64,000 nt of DNA from Streptomyces sp. NBC_00448 (lineage in GTDB: Bacteria > Actinomycetota > Actinomycetes > Streptomycetales > Streptomycetaceae), in the NCBI RefSeq assembly GCF_036014115.1, contig NZ_CP107913.1:1984001-2048000 (forward strand). Reading direction: 5' to 3'. Shown in pieces: positions 50,987-59,193 of the stretch. A model generated the notes under the pieces. The model worked only from the letters and a program-made list of their open reading frames with translations. It did not search any database and was not told the origin of the DNA. The translations under genes and the position numbers were made by a program. Numbering within the stretch: the first letter of the stretch is position 1; every line of letters begins with the position of its first letter.

Positions 50987-51097
50987 CGCGCAGTTCCCCG
51001 CGCCCCGTGTCCGTGGCCGCTCGCCGCGCAAGAGGTGCAGCCGACCAGGGGCGCTGAAGGTGCCTCCCAGGCAAAGCCTCAAGGGAGGAACTGCGCG
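50987..51097. repeat. Streptomycete GCGCAGTTCCCC-type intergenic palindrome, expanded
   Basis: CGCGCAGTTCC (50987-50997) pairs perfectly with 51087-51097, and GCGCCCC (51000-51006) with GGGGCGC (51048-51054). Such arms usually stand close together in a common Streptomyces intergenic hairpin; here about 90 bases separate them, and a second hairpin is nested inside. Confidence 0.65.
51063..51088. terminator. Nested hairpin terminator after ssuD
   Basis: CCTCCC (51063-51068) pairs with GGGAGG (51083-51088), and AGGC/GCCT continue the stem around an AAA loop with a three-base bulge. It lies between the convergent ends of ssuD and the LysR gene. Confidence 0.7.
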
Positions 51098-51153
51098 GCA
51101 AGGCAGCCCGATCGGATGGAGGAGAGCCAATGAACAGCCCCGACGGAGGGCGG

Positions 51154-52014
51154 TCAGACGCGGTGGGCCAGCAGGTCGCGGACCGCGCCGGCGGTGGTCC
51201 CGGCCAGCCACGGCGGGGCGTCGGCCCGGGTGCGCAGGTGCAGCATCTCGGGCGGCACCGGCGGCAGGTCGTCACGCCGCTGGAGCCCTTCCGGGGGCGG
51301 GCCGACATCGGCGAGCAGGCCGACGCCGAGGCCGCCGCGGATCGCGTTCATCACGCCCGCGAGGTAGGCCGCCTCCACGACGACCGCCGACGACAGGTCG
51401 TGCTCGGCGAGGGTGTCCAGCGCGCGGCGGCGGATCGTACAGGGATGGTCGATGACGACCACCGGGATGGGCGTGCCGGGCGCCGGCATCCGCCAGTTCG
51501 GGGCGGAGAACCACGACAGCGGAAGCGCGCCGGCCGGGACGCTGTCGCTGCCGCGGGCATCGCCGATGAAGACGGCCACGTCGATGCCGCCGCGGTCCAG
51601 GCCGTCGTTGAGCTGGGCGCTGCGGTCCAGCCGGAACCGTACGCCGCGGCTGGGGTAGTGCTCCTTGAGCACGCCGGTGATCGCGGGCAGGATGCGGTCG
51701 GCGGCGTGCTCGGTGGAGCCGACCACGAGGGTGCCGGCGCCGTTGCCGCCGCGGCCGAGCCGGACCAGCGCCTCGTCGTGGGCGGCGAGGATCTTCCGTG
51801 CCTCGGCGAGCAGCGTCTCACCGGACGGGGTGAACCGCGTGACGCGGCCTGCGCGTTCGACCAGCGGCCGCCCCACCGCCTTCTCCAGCCGCCGCACGTG
51901 CTGGCTCACCGCGGACTGGGACATCCCGATCGCCGCGGCCGCGCGGTGGAAGCCGCCGCAGTCGGCTATGGACGTGAAGGTGCGCAGAGCGGCGATGTCC
52001 AGTACGTCGGCCAT
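51154..52014 (-). CDS. LysR family regulator near the sulfonate locus
   Basis: A 286-aa LysR-type protein: winged helix at residues 1-60 (LDIAALRTFTSIADCGGFHR, QSAVSQHVRRLEKAVG), then effector-binding lobes. It lies between ssuD and a divergent flavin reductase gene, with 134 bases of spacer that hold imperfect repeats around CAACCTGCGG and CAACCTTGCAG, a likely binding region. Control of the reductase, and perhaps of ssu genes, is inferred from position only. Confidence 0.88.
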   Translation of the reverse strand: MADVLDIAALRTFTSIADCGGFHRAAAAIGMSQSAVSQHVRRLEKAVGRPLVERAGRVTRFTPSGETLLAEARKILAAHDEALVRLGRGGNGAGTLVVGSTEHAADRILPAITGVLKEHYPSRGVRFRLDRSAQLNDGLDRGGIDVAVFIGDARGSDSVPAGALPLSWFSAPNWRMPAPGTPIPVVVIDHPCTIRRRALDTLAEHDLSSAVVVEAAYLAGVMNAIRGGLGVGLLADVGPPPEGLQRRDDLPPVPPEMLHLRTRADAPPWLAGTTAGAVRDLLAHRV

Positions 52015-52148
52015 CTCGCGAGCGTATCAACCTGCGGTTTCAGCAACCTTGCAGCGATATGTCCGCACTCCGAACGGTGACCCGACCGGCCCGACCCGAC
52101 CCCGGCCCGACCCGAGCATTCCGAGCAACCCGTGACCCTGGGAGAAGC

Positions 52149-52679
52149 ATGACCGCCGAGACCGTTGCCGACACCGCCTCCGACACCGCCCCGGGCGCCG
52201 CCGAAGTGCCCTCGATACCCGAGCAGTTCAGGACCGCCTTCCGTGGCCATCCGGCCGGAGTGGTGGTGGTCACCGTGCCCGGGGCCGGCCGGCCCGCGGG
52301 CTTCACCGCGACCTCGGTGGCCTCCCTCTCCCTCGACCCCGCGCTGCTCTCCTTCGGCATCTCGGGAACCGCGTCGAGCTGGCCGCACCTGCGGGACAGC
52401 GCGACCGCCGTGGTGCACTTCCTGGCCGCAGAACACGAGCACCTGGCCCGGCGGTTCGCGACCAGCGGCATCGACCGGTTCGCCGCGCCGACCCGGTTCA
52501 GCACGCTTCCGGGCGCCGAACCCGTACTCGACGACGTGTCCAACTGGCTGCTGGTCGACATCGAGGCGCGGGTCCCGGCGGGCGACCACCGACTGGTGAT
52601 CGGCCGGGTGACCCGCGCCCATGTCGGCGTCCGGCAGCGCCCGCTGCTCTATCACGACGGCCGATACCACACGCTGTGA
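52149..52679 (+). CDS. Flavin reductase
   Basis: A 176-aa split-barrel FMN-binding reductase of the HpaC/DIM6 type. HPAGVVVVTVPGAGRPAGFTATSVASLSLDPALLSF carries the FMN-binding GFTATS motif; it is the usual length. It would use NAD(P)H to make reduced FMN for a two-component monooxygenase, most plausibly SsuD nearby. The ATG follows GGAG by 5 bases. It is divergent from the LysR gene. Another monooxygenase partner elsewhere cannot be excluded. Confidence 0.86.
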   Translation: MTAETVADTASDTAPGAAEVPSIPEQFRTAFRGHPAGVVVVTVPGAGRPAGFTATSVASLSLDPALLSFGISGTASSWPHLRDSATAVVHFLAAEHEHLARRFATSGIDRFAAPTRFSTLPGAEPVLDDVSNWLLVDIEARVPAGDHRLVIGRVTRAHVGVRQRPLLYHDGRYHTL

Positions 52680-52712
52680 GCGGGCGGGCCGAAATGGTCG
52701 GGTGAGGCCGGC

Positions 52713-53189
52713 TCACTCCGACGGCGCCGCCGGGGGCGTCGGGTGCACCGGGGGCGTCGGCCAAGCGCCGCCGATGGAAGAGTTGTTGACGTCCCGGGCC
52801 TGGATGACCGGACTGTTGTACGCGGTGCCGCTGAACGTGTTGTGCACCACGCTGATCGAACCGCTCCCGGCCGGCGATCCGAACTCGTCCAGCAGCGCCC
52901 GCAGTTCGGCCGCCGCCGCGGGGTCGGCGCGCAGGACGCGCCGCAGCCGGGCGCGCCACTCGTCGGCCACGTCCGCCGCCGTGTCGGCGTCCCCGGCCTG
53001 CTGAGCGGCCACCAACTCCGCCCGCGAGGAATCCAGTTGGCCGCCGACCGTACCGCCGTCGCCGCCCCGGGCGAAGAAGGCGGCCAGCCGACCGCGGACC
53101 TGCCCCCAGGCGTCGGAGACCATCAGCCCCACCAGCGAGGTCGCCCCCGAAGCCGCGAGAGCGGTGAGTTCCGCTTCCACCCGTTCCAC
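52713..53189 (-). CDS. Unknown protein with helical N-half and VIQARDV-type tail
   Basis: A 158-aa protein. The first ~110 residues are Ala/Asp/Glu/Arg-rich helices (LTALAASGATSLVGLMVSDA onwards). The C-terminus reads NTFSGTAYNSPVIQARDVNN, a pattern like the SGTVHGPVVQARD-type segments seen in several streptomycete NTPase and effector-associated proteins, then a Pro-rich end. No function is assigned. Start is taken at GTG 53189; GTG 53180 is an alternative. It is divergent from the LacI gene. Confidence 0.6.
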   Translation of the reverse strand: MERVEAELTALAASGATSLVGLMVSDAWGQVRGRLAAFFARGGDGGTVGGQLDSSRAELVAAQQAGDADTAADVADEWRARLRRVLRADPAAAAELRALLDEFGSPAGSGSISVVHNTFSGTAYNSPVIQARDVNNSSIGGAWPTPPVHPTPPAAPSE

Positions 53190-53354
53190 CCCGTCCCGTC
53201 CGGTCCGCTGCCGTGCCGCCCTTCCACGGTAGGACAACGCCGCCCGGGCCGCCGGGGTTCGCCGGGAGTGCCGCGGGCCCGCCGCCGCGCCGGGTTCGCG
53301 ATACTGCTCCGACAGGCAGGTACGGCGAGGCGGCGGGCGAAGGGCACGGGATCT

Positions 53355-54428
53355 ATGGCGCGGGACACGGAACCCGAGGAGGCAGGCGGCGCGGGCGGCG
53401 AAGGCGGCGCCGGCGGGCTGGCGCGGGTGGCCGCCGAGGCGGGCGTGTCCGTGTCCACGGTGTCGAAGGTGCTGCACGGGCGCTCGGACGTCGCCTCGCG
53501 CACCCGGGCCCGGGTGCAGCGGCTGCTGGAGCAGCACGGGTACGGAACCGCGCCGCGCGGGCGGGCCGTACCGACCGCGCTGGCGGCCGGCGGGCTGATC
53601 GACTTCGTGATCGGGGAACTGGACGGTCCCTGGGCGGTCCAGCTGGTGCGCGGAGCCGAGGAGGCGCTGCACGCGGTCGGCATGGGCCTGGTGGTGTCGG
53701 CGGCGCACGAGAGCGAGAGCGGGCAGGCCCGGAACTGGCTGGAGGCACTGGCCAACCGGCCGACCCGCGGCGCGATCCTCGTCGTGCCCGGGCTGACGGA
53801 CGCGCAGCGGGTCGAACTGGGGCGGCTGGGGCTGCCGTTCGCGCTGATCGCGCCCGCGGAGGAGCCGCCGCCCGGCGTGCCCTGGGTGGGGGCGACCAAC
53901 TGGCCCGGCGGGCTCGCGGCCACCCGGCACCTGGTCCGGCTGGGGCACCGCAGGATCGCGGTGATCGGCGGGCCCCCGGACCGGCTCGCCTCGCGCGCCC
54001 GCGTCGACGGGTACCGCTCCGCGCTCGACGAGGGCGGGCTGCCCTTCGACCCCGAACTGGTCCGCTACGGCGACTTCTCGCACGGGCCCGCGTACGAGCA
54101 CGCGCTCGACCTGCTGCGCCTCCCGGACCGCCCCACCGCGATCTTCGCCGGCAGCGACCAGCAGGCGCTCAGCACCTACCGCGCCGCCGACCGCCTCGGG
54201 CTGCGCGTGCCGGCCGACCTCAGCGTGGTCGGCTTCGACGACCTCGACTTCGCGGACTGGGTCACCCCGCGGCTCACCACCGTGCGCACCCCGCTGCCGG
54301 AGATGGCCGCGGTCGCCACCCGCATGGTCCTCCAACTCCTCGCGGGCCAGGTCCCCGAGACCACCCGCGTCGAAGTGGCCGGCGAACTCGTCCTCCGCGA
54401 CAGCACCGCTCCCCCCAGGGTCCCCTGA
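53355..54428 (+). CDS. LacI family transcriptional regulator
   Basis: A 357-aa repressor. After a Gly/Glu-rich N-terminus (~20 residues) comes the headpiece ARVAAEAGVSVSTVSKVLHG with the hinge helix, then the sugar-binding core (GGLIDFVIGELDGPWAVQLV; PTAIFAGSDQQALSTYRAA; LSVVGFDDLDFADWVTP). It probably senses a carbohydrate and controls sugar uptake or hydrolase genes, but none lies next to it, so its target is probably elsewhere. No strong ribosome site precedes the ATG. Confidence 0.9.
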   Translation: MARDTEPEEAGGAGGEGGAGGLARVAAEAGVSVSTVSKVLHGRSDVASRTRARVQRLLEQHGYGTAPRGRAVPTALAAGGLIDFVIGELDGPWAVQLVRGAEEALHAVGMGLVVSAAHESESGQARNWLEALANRPTRGAILVVPGLTDAQRVELGRLGLPFALIAPAEEPPPGVPWVGATNWPGGLAATRHLVRLGHRRIAVIGGPPDRLASRARVDGYRSALDEGGLPFDPELVRYGDFSHGPAYEHALDLLRLPDRPTAIFAGSDQQALSTYRAADRLGLRVPADLSVVGFDDLDFADWVTPRLTTVRTPLPEMAAVATRMVLQLLAGQVPETTRVEVAGELVLRDSTAPPRVP

Positions 54429-54476
54429 CCCCCGGGCCGCCCCGCCCCGCCGCTCACGGGACCACCTGCCGCTGGG

Positions 54477-54912
54477 GTGGTCGCTCGCACCGTTTCCCGC
54501 GGCCCAGGGGGACGGTGGACCATCGCCAGCGTTGCCGGGCGCACCGTCGAAGCTCACCTCCCTCACTGGGCCGAGGGCGACCCCAGCGCGCACAACGTGC
54601 CCGAGGAAATGCCGGCGGTCTGCGTCGCCGACGTTCATCACTGCAGGTCCTTCGCCGGGCGCACGTTGCCCGTCTCCGCAGTCACCCGCCAGGGTGCCGG
54701 GGCCCTGGAGGAGGAGGTCCTTTCCTCCACGCTGGACTGCACACCGTGAACCGCCTGAGGCCTGCCTGCCGGTGGTCAATGTGCGTGGGTGCGGGGAGAG
54801 TTGGCTCACCGATCTCGCGCCGGAGGATCTGACGCGGCTCGCCTCGGACCTCAGGCAACTGACGCGGCGTCTCGACCGTGAGGTGCGGCCCGCGCTGGTG
54901 GCGGCGCGGGGG
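54477..54912 (+). pseudogene. Small unknown gene split by a frameshift
   Basis: A frame from GTG 54477 (VVARTVSRGPGGRWTIASVA ... HLPHWAEGDPSAHNVPEE) stops at 54749 after STLDCTP. Another frame continues at once with EPPEACLPVVNVRGCGESWL, then TDLAPEDLTRLASDLRQL and REVRPALVAAR, which reads as the same protein. Removing one base near 54748 would join them into about 145 residues. No stop follows in the second frame before the convergent fumarylacetoacetase gene. Codon bias is coding-like in both parts. It resembles short actinomycete proteins with a C-x-P-W-type core, but I assign no family. Confidence 0.5.
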
Positions 54913-56145
54913 TCAGGGGAGGGGAGGGACGATGCGGGTGCGGACTTCGGCGAGGGCGAGGCGGGTGCCGGCCGGGCCGGGGGCGGTCGCGGAGAGGACG
55001 ACCTCGTCGCCGTCGTGGAGGAAGGACCGCTGGGAGCCGTCGGGGAGGCGCAGCGGCTCCTCCCCGTTCCAGGTGAGCTCGATGAGCGCCCCGCGGGTGT
55101 CGCGCTCGGGTCCGCTGACGGTGCCCGACCCGAAGAGGTCCCCGGTCCGCAGGCTCGCCCCGTTCACCGTGAGGTGCGCCACCATCTGCGGGTAGGTCCA
55201 GTACATCGTGGCGAACGGCGGCCGCGCGACGAGATGCCCGTTCAGCCGTACCTCGATCGCGATGTCGAGGGCCGACGGCCGCGCGGCGCCGTCGTCGAGG
55301 TAGGCCGGCGGGCGGGGGGCACGCGGCGGCGGGGAGGTACGGGCGTGGTGCAGCGCGTCGAGCGGCGTCACCCACGCGGAGACGGACGTGGCGAAGGACT
55401 TCCCGAGCATGGGGCCGAGCGGGACGTACTCCCACGCCTGGATGTCCCGCGCCGACCAGTCGTTGAGCAGGCACAGGCCGAAGACGTGGTCGTCGGCGTC
55501 GGCGAGCGCGACCCGCTCGCCCTGCGCGGAGGGCGCGCCGACCACGAAGCCCACCTCGGCCTCGATGTCCAGCCGCAGCGAGGGCCCGTAGGAGGGCACC
55601 TGCTCGCCGGGCTCGCGGCGCTGCCCGCAGGGCCGTACGACGTCGGTGCCGGAGACCACCACGGTGCCTGCCCGGCCGTGGTAGCCGATCGGCATGTACT
55701 TCCAGTTCGGCGGCAGCGCGTCGGCGCCCGGGCGGAAGATCCGGCCGACGTTGGAGGCGTGGTGCTCCGAGGCGTAGAAGTCGGCGTAGTCCGCGACCTC
55801 GAACGGCAGGTACGGGACCGTGTCCGGGAGCGGGACCAGGCAGGGCGCCACGGCGGCGCGGTGCCGCTGCTCGGTCAGCCACGCGGTGACCGCGGCCCGT
55901 ACCCGCGTCCAGGCCGGCCGGCCCGCGGCCAGCAGCGGGTTCAGCGACGGCGCGGCCAGCAGCTCCGCGAGGTCGGCGGGCGCACCGGTGGCGCGGGCGG
56001 CCGCACCCGCGTCGAGTACGTGCTCCCCGTAGCGGACCCCGAGCCGCCGCCGGGGGTCGCCGGCCGTGCTGAAGACGCCGTACGGCAGGTTGTGCACCCC
56101 GAACAGCGCGTCGTGCGGGAGGTCGAACGGGTCGGCGGGGCTCAA
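54913..56145 (-). CDS. fahA: Fumarylacetoacetase
   Basis: A 410-aa enzyme that splits fumarylacetoacetate to fumarate and acetoacetate, the last step of tyrosine breakdown. FGVHNLPYGVFST opens the N-terminal SH3-like domain; DYADFYASEHHASNVGRIFR, PIGYHGRAG, IEAEVGFVVG and LLNDWSARDIQAWEY carry the metal ligands and catalytic His. Length is normal. The start is TTG 56145 with GGAGG 5 bases upstream. hmgA and other tyrosine genes are not beside it. Confidence 0.93.
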   Translation of the reverse strand: MSPADPFDLPHDALFGVHNLPYGVFSTAGDPRRRLGVRYGEHVLDAGAAARATGAPADLAELLAAPSLNPLLAAGRPAWTRVRAAVTAWLTEQRHRAAVAPCLVPLPDTVPYLPFEVADYADFYASEHHASNVGRIFRPGADALPPNWKYMPIGYHGRAGTVVVSGTDVVRPCGQRREPGEQVPSYGPSLRLDIEAEVGFVVGAPSAQGERVALADADDHVFGLCLLNDWSARDIQAWEYVPLGPMLGKSFATSVSAWVTPLDALHHARTSPPPRAPRPPAYLDDGAARPSALDIAIEVRLNGHLVARPPFATMYWTYPQMVAHLTVNGASLRTGDLFGSGTVSGPERDTRGALIELTWNGEEPLRLPDGSQRSFLHDGDEVVLSATAPGPAGTRLALAEVRTRIVPPLP

Positions 56146-56322
56146 CGGACCTCCACGGGCGGCCGGCGGTGATCACGTGGCGCGCTCGTGCGACGTGATC
56201 ATGCAAACGCCCCGAGGATACCGCCGGGCCTCGGGCCTCGGGTTCCGGGCGGGCCGGCCCGGCTCCGGTGACGTACGCGGGTACGCCGCGGCGCCCGCGC
56301 GGTGCGTGCGCCGAGAACGGGT

Positions 56323-56352
56323 TTGGAGCTGCCCGCACCGCAAACGTAAAGT
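56323..56352 (+). promoter_or_regulatory. Probable promoter of the zinc-ribbon SDR
   Basis: TTGGAG, an 18-base spacer and TAAAGT fit a vegetative promoter; transcription would begin about 60 bases before the ATG at 56422. Confidence 0.5.
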
Positions 56353-56421
56353 TCGCCCCATGACCGGGCGGGGAACGCGGGGCCCGGCACCCACGGGGAT
56401 CACACGGAGAGCAGCGGTTTC

Positions 56422-57975
56422 ATGACGGCGACCACACAGGACCTGGACCAGACCCCGGACCCGGACCGGTTCCGGGGTCTGGAGCAGTTCCCGGCCCAGG
56501 GCGCGGCCTCGGGCACCGACCCCTACGCTGCCGAACCCCCGCAGGCCCCCGGTATCGACCCGGCCCGCCTCGCCCAGTGCCTCGCCGTGCTCGCCGAGCT
56601 GGACGACCTCCCCGTCGACCACCCCGACGCCGTCGCCGTACGCCGGGCCACCGCCGGGATCTACCGCACGGTGAAGCAGCGCCGCCGCCAGGAGCGCCGG
56701 GCCGCCAAGACCGCCAACGACAAGGCCGTCACCGAGGCCACCGCCACCGGCGCCGCCGACCGGATCGACGACGAGACGCTCGGCATCCAGCTCAGCACCT
56801 CCGTGACCACCGAGATCGCCGGCATCCTGGAGCGGCCCCGCTCCTGCTACGTCTGCAAGACCCGCTACGTCGAGGTCGACGCGTTCTACCACCAGCTGTG
56901 CCCGCCGTGCGCGGCCGAGAACCGGGCCCGCCGCGACGCCCGCACCGACCTGACCGGGCGGCGCGCCCTGCTCACCGGTGGCCGCGCCAAGATCGGCATG
57001 TACATCGCGCTGCGGCTGCTGCGCGACGGCGCCCACACCACCATCACCACCCGCTTCCCGAACGACGCGATCCGCCGCTTCAAGGCGATGCCGGACAGCG
57101 CCGACTGGCTGCACCGGCTCAAGGTCGTCGGCATCGACCTGCGCGACCCCGCCCAGGTGGTCGCGCTCGCCGACTCGGTGGCCGCCGCGGGCCCGCTGGA
57201 CATCCTCATCAACAACGCGGCCCAGACCGTACGCCGCTCCCCGCGCGCCTACAGCGAACTGGTCGCCGCGGAGTCCGCGCCGCTGCCCGCGGGCGAGCTG
57301 CCCGCCGCCGAGGTGTTCGGCGAGTTCGGCTCGGGTGCGCGGACCGCGGCCGCGCTGCCCTCGCCGCGCGGCGAACTGCTCACCCCCGACGAGGTCACCG
57401 GCCTCGCCCTGGTCAGCGGCTCCGCCTCGCTCGCCCGGATCGAGGCGGGCACCGCGATCGACGCCGGCGGCCTCGTACCGGACCTCGACCCCACCAACAC
57501 CTGGGTGCAGACCGTCGGCGAGGTCGACCCGATCGAGCTGCTCGAAGTCCAACTGTGCAACGTCACCGCGCCGTTCGTGCTGATCAGCCGGCTGCGCCCG
57601 GCGATGGCGGCGGCCACCGCCCGGCGCAAGTACGTGGTCAACGTCTCCGCCATGGAAGGGCAGTTCAGCCGCGGCTACAAGGGCCCCGGCCACCCGCACA
57701 CCAACATGGCCAAGGCCGCGCTCAACATGCTCACCCGCACCAGCGCGCAGGAGATGCTGGACGCCGACGGCATCCTCATGACCGCCGTGGACACCGGCTG
57801 GATCACCGACGAGCGGCCGCACCCCGACAAGGTCCGGCTCGCCGCCGAGGGCTTCCACGCCCCGCTCGACCTGGTCGACGGCGCCGCCCGCGTCTACGAC
57901 CCGGTGGTGCGCGGCGAGCAGGGCGAGGACCTGTACGGCTGCTTCCTCAAGGACTACCGCCCGTCGGCGTGGTGA
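56422..57975 (+). CDS. SDR-fold protein with zinc ribbon and altered catalytic site
   Basis: A 517-aa protein. Residues 1-135 are an acidic/helical N-domain; 142-163 form a Cys4 site (CYVCKTRYVEVDAFYH then LCPPC); a Rossmann fold follows (TGGRAKIGMYIA at 185-196, INNAA at 263-267). Ser409 is kept in VVNVSAMEG and Lys431 in NMAKAALNML, but the Tyr of YxxxK is replaced by Thr427. A ~100-residue insert (270-370) separates the two halves. It is therefore either a non-redox binding protein or uses another residue such as Tyr419. Function unknown. Confidence 0.78.
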   Translation: MTATTQDLDQTPDPDRFRGLEQFPAQGAASGTDPYAAEPPQAPGIDPARLAQCLAVLAELDDLPVDHPDAVAVRRATAGIYRTVKQRRRQERRAAKTANDKAVTEATATGAADRIDDETLGIQLSTSVTTEIAGILERPRSCYVCKTRYVEVDAFYHQLCPPCAAENRARRDARTDLTGRRALLTGGRAKIGMYIALRLLRDGAHTTITTRFPNDAIRRFKAMPDSADWLHRLKVVGIDLRDPAQVVALADSVAAAGPLDILINNAAQTVRRSPRAYSELVAAESAPLPAGELPAAEVFGEFGSGARTAAALPSPRGELLTPDEVTGLALVSGSASLARIEAGTAIDAGGLVPDLDPTNTWVQTVGEVDPIELLEVQLCNVTAPFVLISRLRPAMAAATARRKYVVNVSAMEGQFSRGYKGPGHPHTNMAKAALNMLTRTSAQEMLDADGILMTAVDTGWITDERPHPDKVRLAAEGFHAPLDLVDGAARVYDPVVRGEQGEDLYGCFLKDYRPSAW

Positions 57976-58014
57976 GCCCGCGCCGCGGATGAGGGCGCGG
58001 CCTACGCTGGCCGG

Positions 58015-58470
58015 GTGGCCCTCTTCGTCATCGAGCGCACCACCGCCCTGCCGCCGGCCGAGGCGTGGCGGCGGCTCACCACGTGGGAACGGCACTCCGC
58101 CACGGTGCCGCTGACCCGTATCGAGGTGCTGACCCCGCCGCCGTCGGGGGTCGGCACCGCGTTCGTGGCGCGTACCGGGGTCGGCCGGGCCGGTTTCGCC
58201 GACCCGATGCGGGTCGAGGTGTGGCAGCCGCCAGGGGGCGACGGGCACGGGCGGTGCCGGCTGGTGAAGACCGGGCGGGTGGTCGTCGGCTGGGCCGAGA
58301 TCGAGGTGGGGCCGGCGGCCGGCACCACCCGCGCCGGCTCCCGGGTGTGCTGGCGCGAGGACCTGCGCGTACGCGGGCTGCCGGGCGCTCTCTTCGACCC
58401 GGTGACGTCCCTCGCGGGGCGGATGGTCTTCGGCCGGGTCCTGGACACGCTGCTCGCGGGGCGCCCCTGA
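58015..58470 (+). CDS. SRPBCC (START/polyketide cyclase-like) protein
   Basis: A 151-aa helix-grip protein. VIERTTALPPAEAWRRLTTWERHSATVPLT is a typical SRPBCC start, and the long C-terminal helix closes the fold. Such proteins bind lipids, polyketides or other hydrophobic molecules; no catalytic residues can be named. TACGCT 6 bases before GTG 58015 suggests a leaderless transcript. It follows the SDR gene by 39 bases. Confidence 0.8.
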   Translation: MALFVIERTTALPPAEAWRRLTTWERHSATVPLTRIEVLTPPPSGVGTAFVARTGVGRAGFADPMRVEVWQPPGGDGHGRCRLVKTGRVVVGWAEIEVGPAAGTTRAGSRVCWREDLRVRGLPGALFDPVTSLAGRMVFGRVLDTLLAGRP

Positions 58471-58635
58471 GCTTCCGGGGCGGCTGCGCCGAGTTCCCGG
58501 GACGGCGGCGCGGAGGGCCTTCCGGAGAGCCTTCGCCCGTCGCGTCGATGAGTTCCGCCGACCGGAGCGGTCTACCCCGGTGTACGGCACCCGGCCGCAC
58601 GCGTACACCCGCTCCGCACCCTGGAAGCAGGCCCC

Positions 58636-59028
58636 ATGTCCACCAAGATCTTCGTCAACCTCCCGGTCAAGGACCTCTCCCGGTCGATGGGCTTCTTCAC
58701 CGGCCTCGGCTTCACCTTCAACCCGGACTTCACCGACGACAAGGCCGCGTGCATGGTCATCAGCGACGACATCTACGCGATGCTGCTGACCGAGCCCTAC
58801 TTCCGGACGTTCACCGGCAAGGCCGTCACCGACACCGCGACCTCCAGTGAGGCGATCGTCGCGCTCCTCCTCGACACCCGGCAGGACGTCGACCGGATCG
58901 CCGAGGCGGCCCTCGCGGGCGGCGGCCGGACCGCCGAGGAGACCAACGAGAACAGCCCCATGTACACCCGGGCCTTCTTCGATCTCGACGGCCACCACTG
59001 GGAGTTCTTCCACGCCGGCGGCGCGTAG
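58636..59028 (+). CDS. VOC family (glyoxalase-like) protein
   Basis: A 130-aa protein of the vicinal oxygen chelate fold: KIFVNLPVKDLSRSMGFFTG opens the first module and FDLDGHHWEFFH the last. Members are metal-dependent dioxygenases, isomerases or antibiotic-binding proteins; some lack metal. The His/Glu set is incomplete for classic glyoxalase I. GGAAG precedes the ATG at some distance. Single-gene unit. Confidence 0.82.
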   Translation: MSTKIFVNLPVKDLSRSMGFFTGLGFTFNPDFTDDKAACMVISDDIYAMLLTEPYFRTFTGKAVTDTATSSEAIVALLLDTRQDVDRIAEAALAGGGRTAEETNENSPMYTRAFFDLDGHHWEFFHAGGA

Positions 59029-59147
59029 ACCGAAGGGAGCCGAAAACAGCGCCGCCACCCGCCGGCAGGTGGTCCCGCGACCGGCGGAACGCAGGTGCCC
59101 GGGAGGGGCGGGCGCGGCGCGCTCGCGCAATACGCTTGTACCGCGCA

Positions 59148-59170
59148 GGAACGTTCCGCGCGGGGGTGTC
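59148..59170 (+). promoter_or_regulatory. ECF-sigma (SigE-like) promoter before the PBP gene
   Basis: GGAAC at 59148-59152, a 15-base spacer and GTC at 59168-59170 match the streptomycete SigE-type consensus for cell-envelope stress genes. Transcription would begin about 15 bases before the start codon at 59194. Confidence 0.55.
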
Positions 59171-59193
59171 CACACACGAGGGGGGATCGGGCC

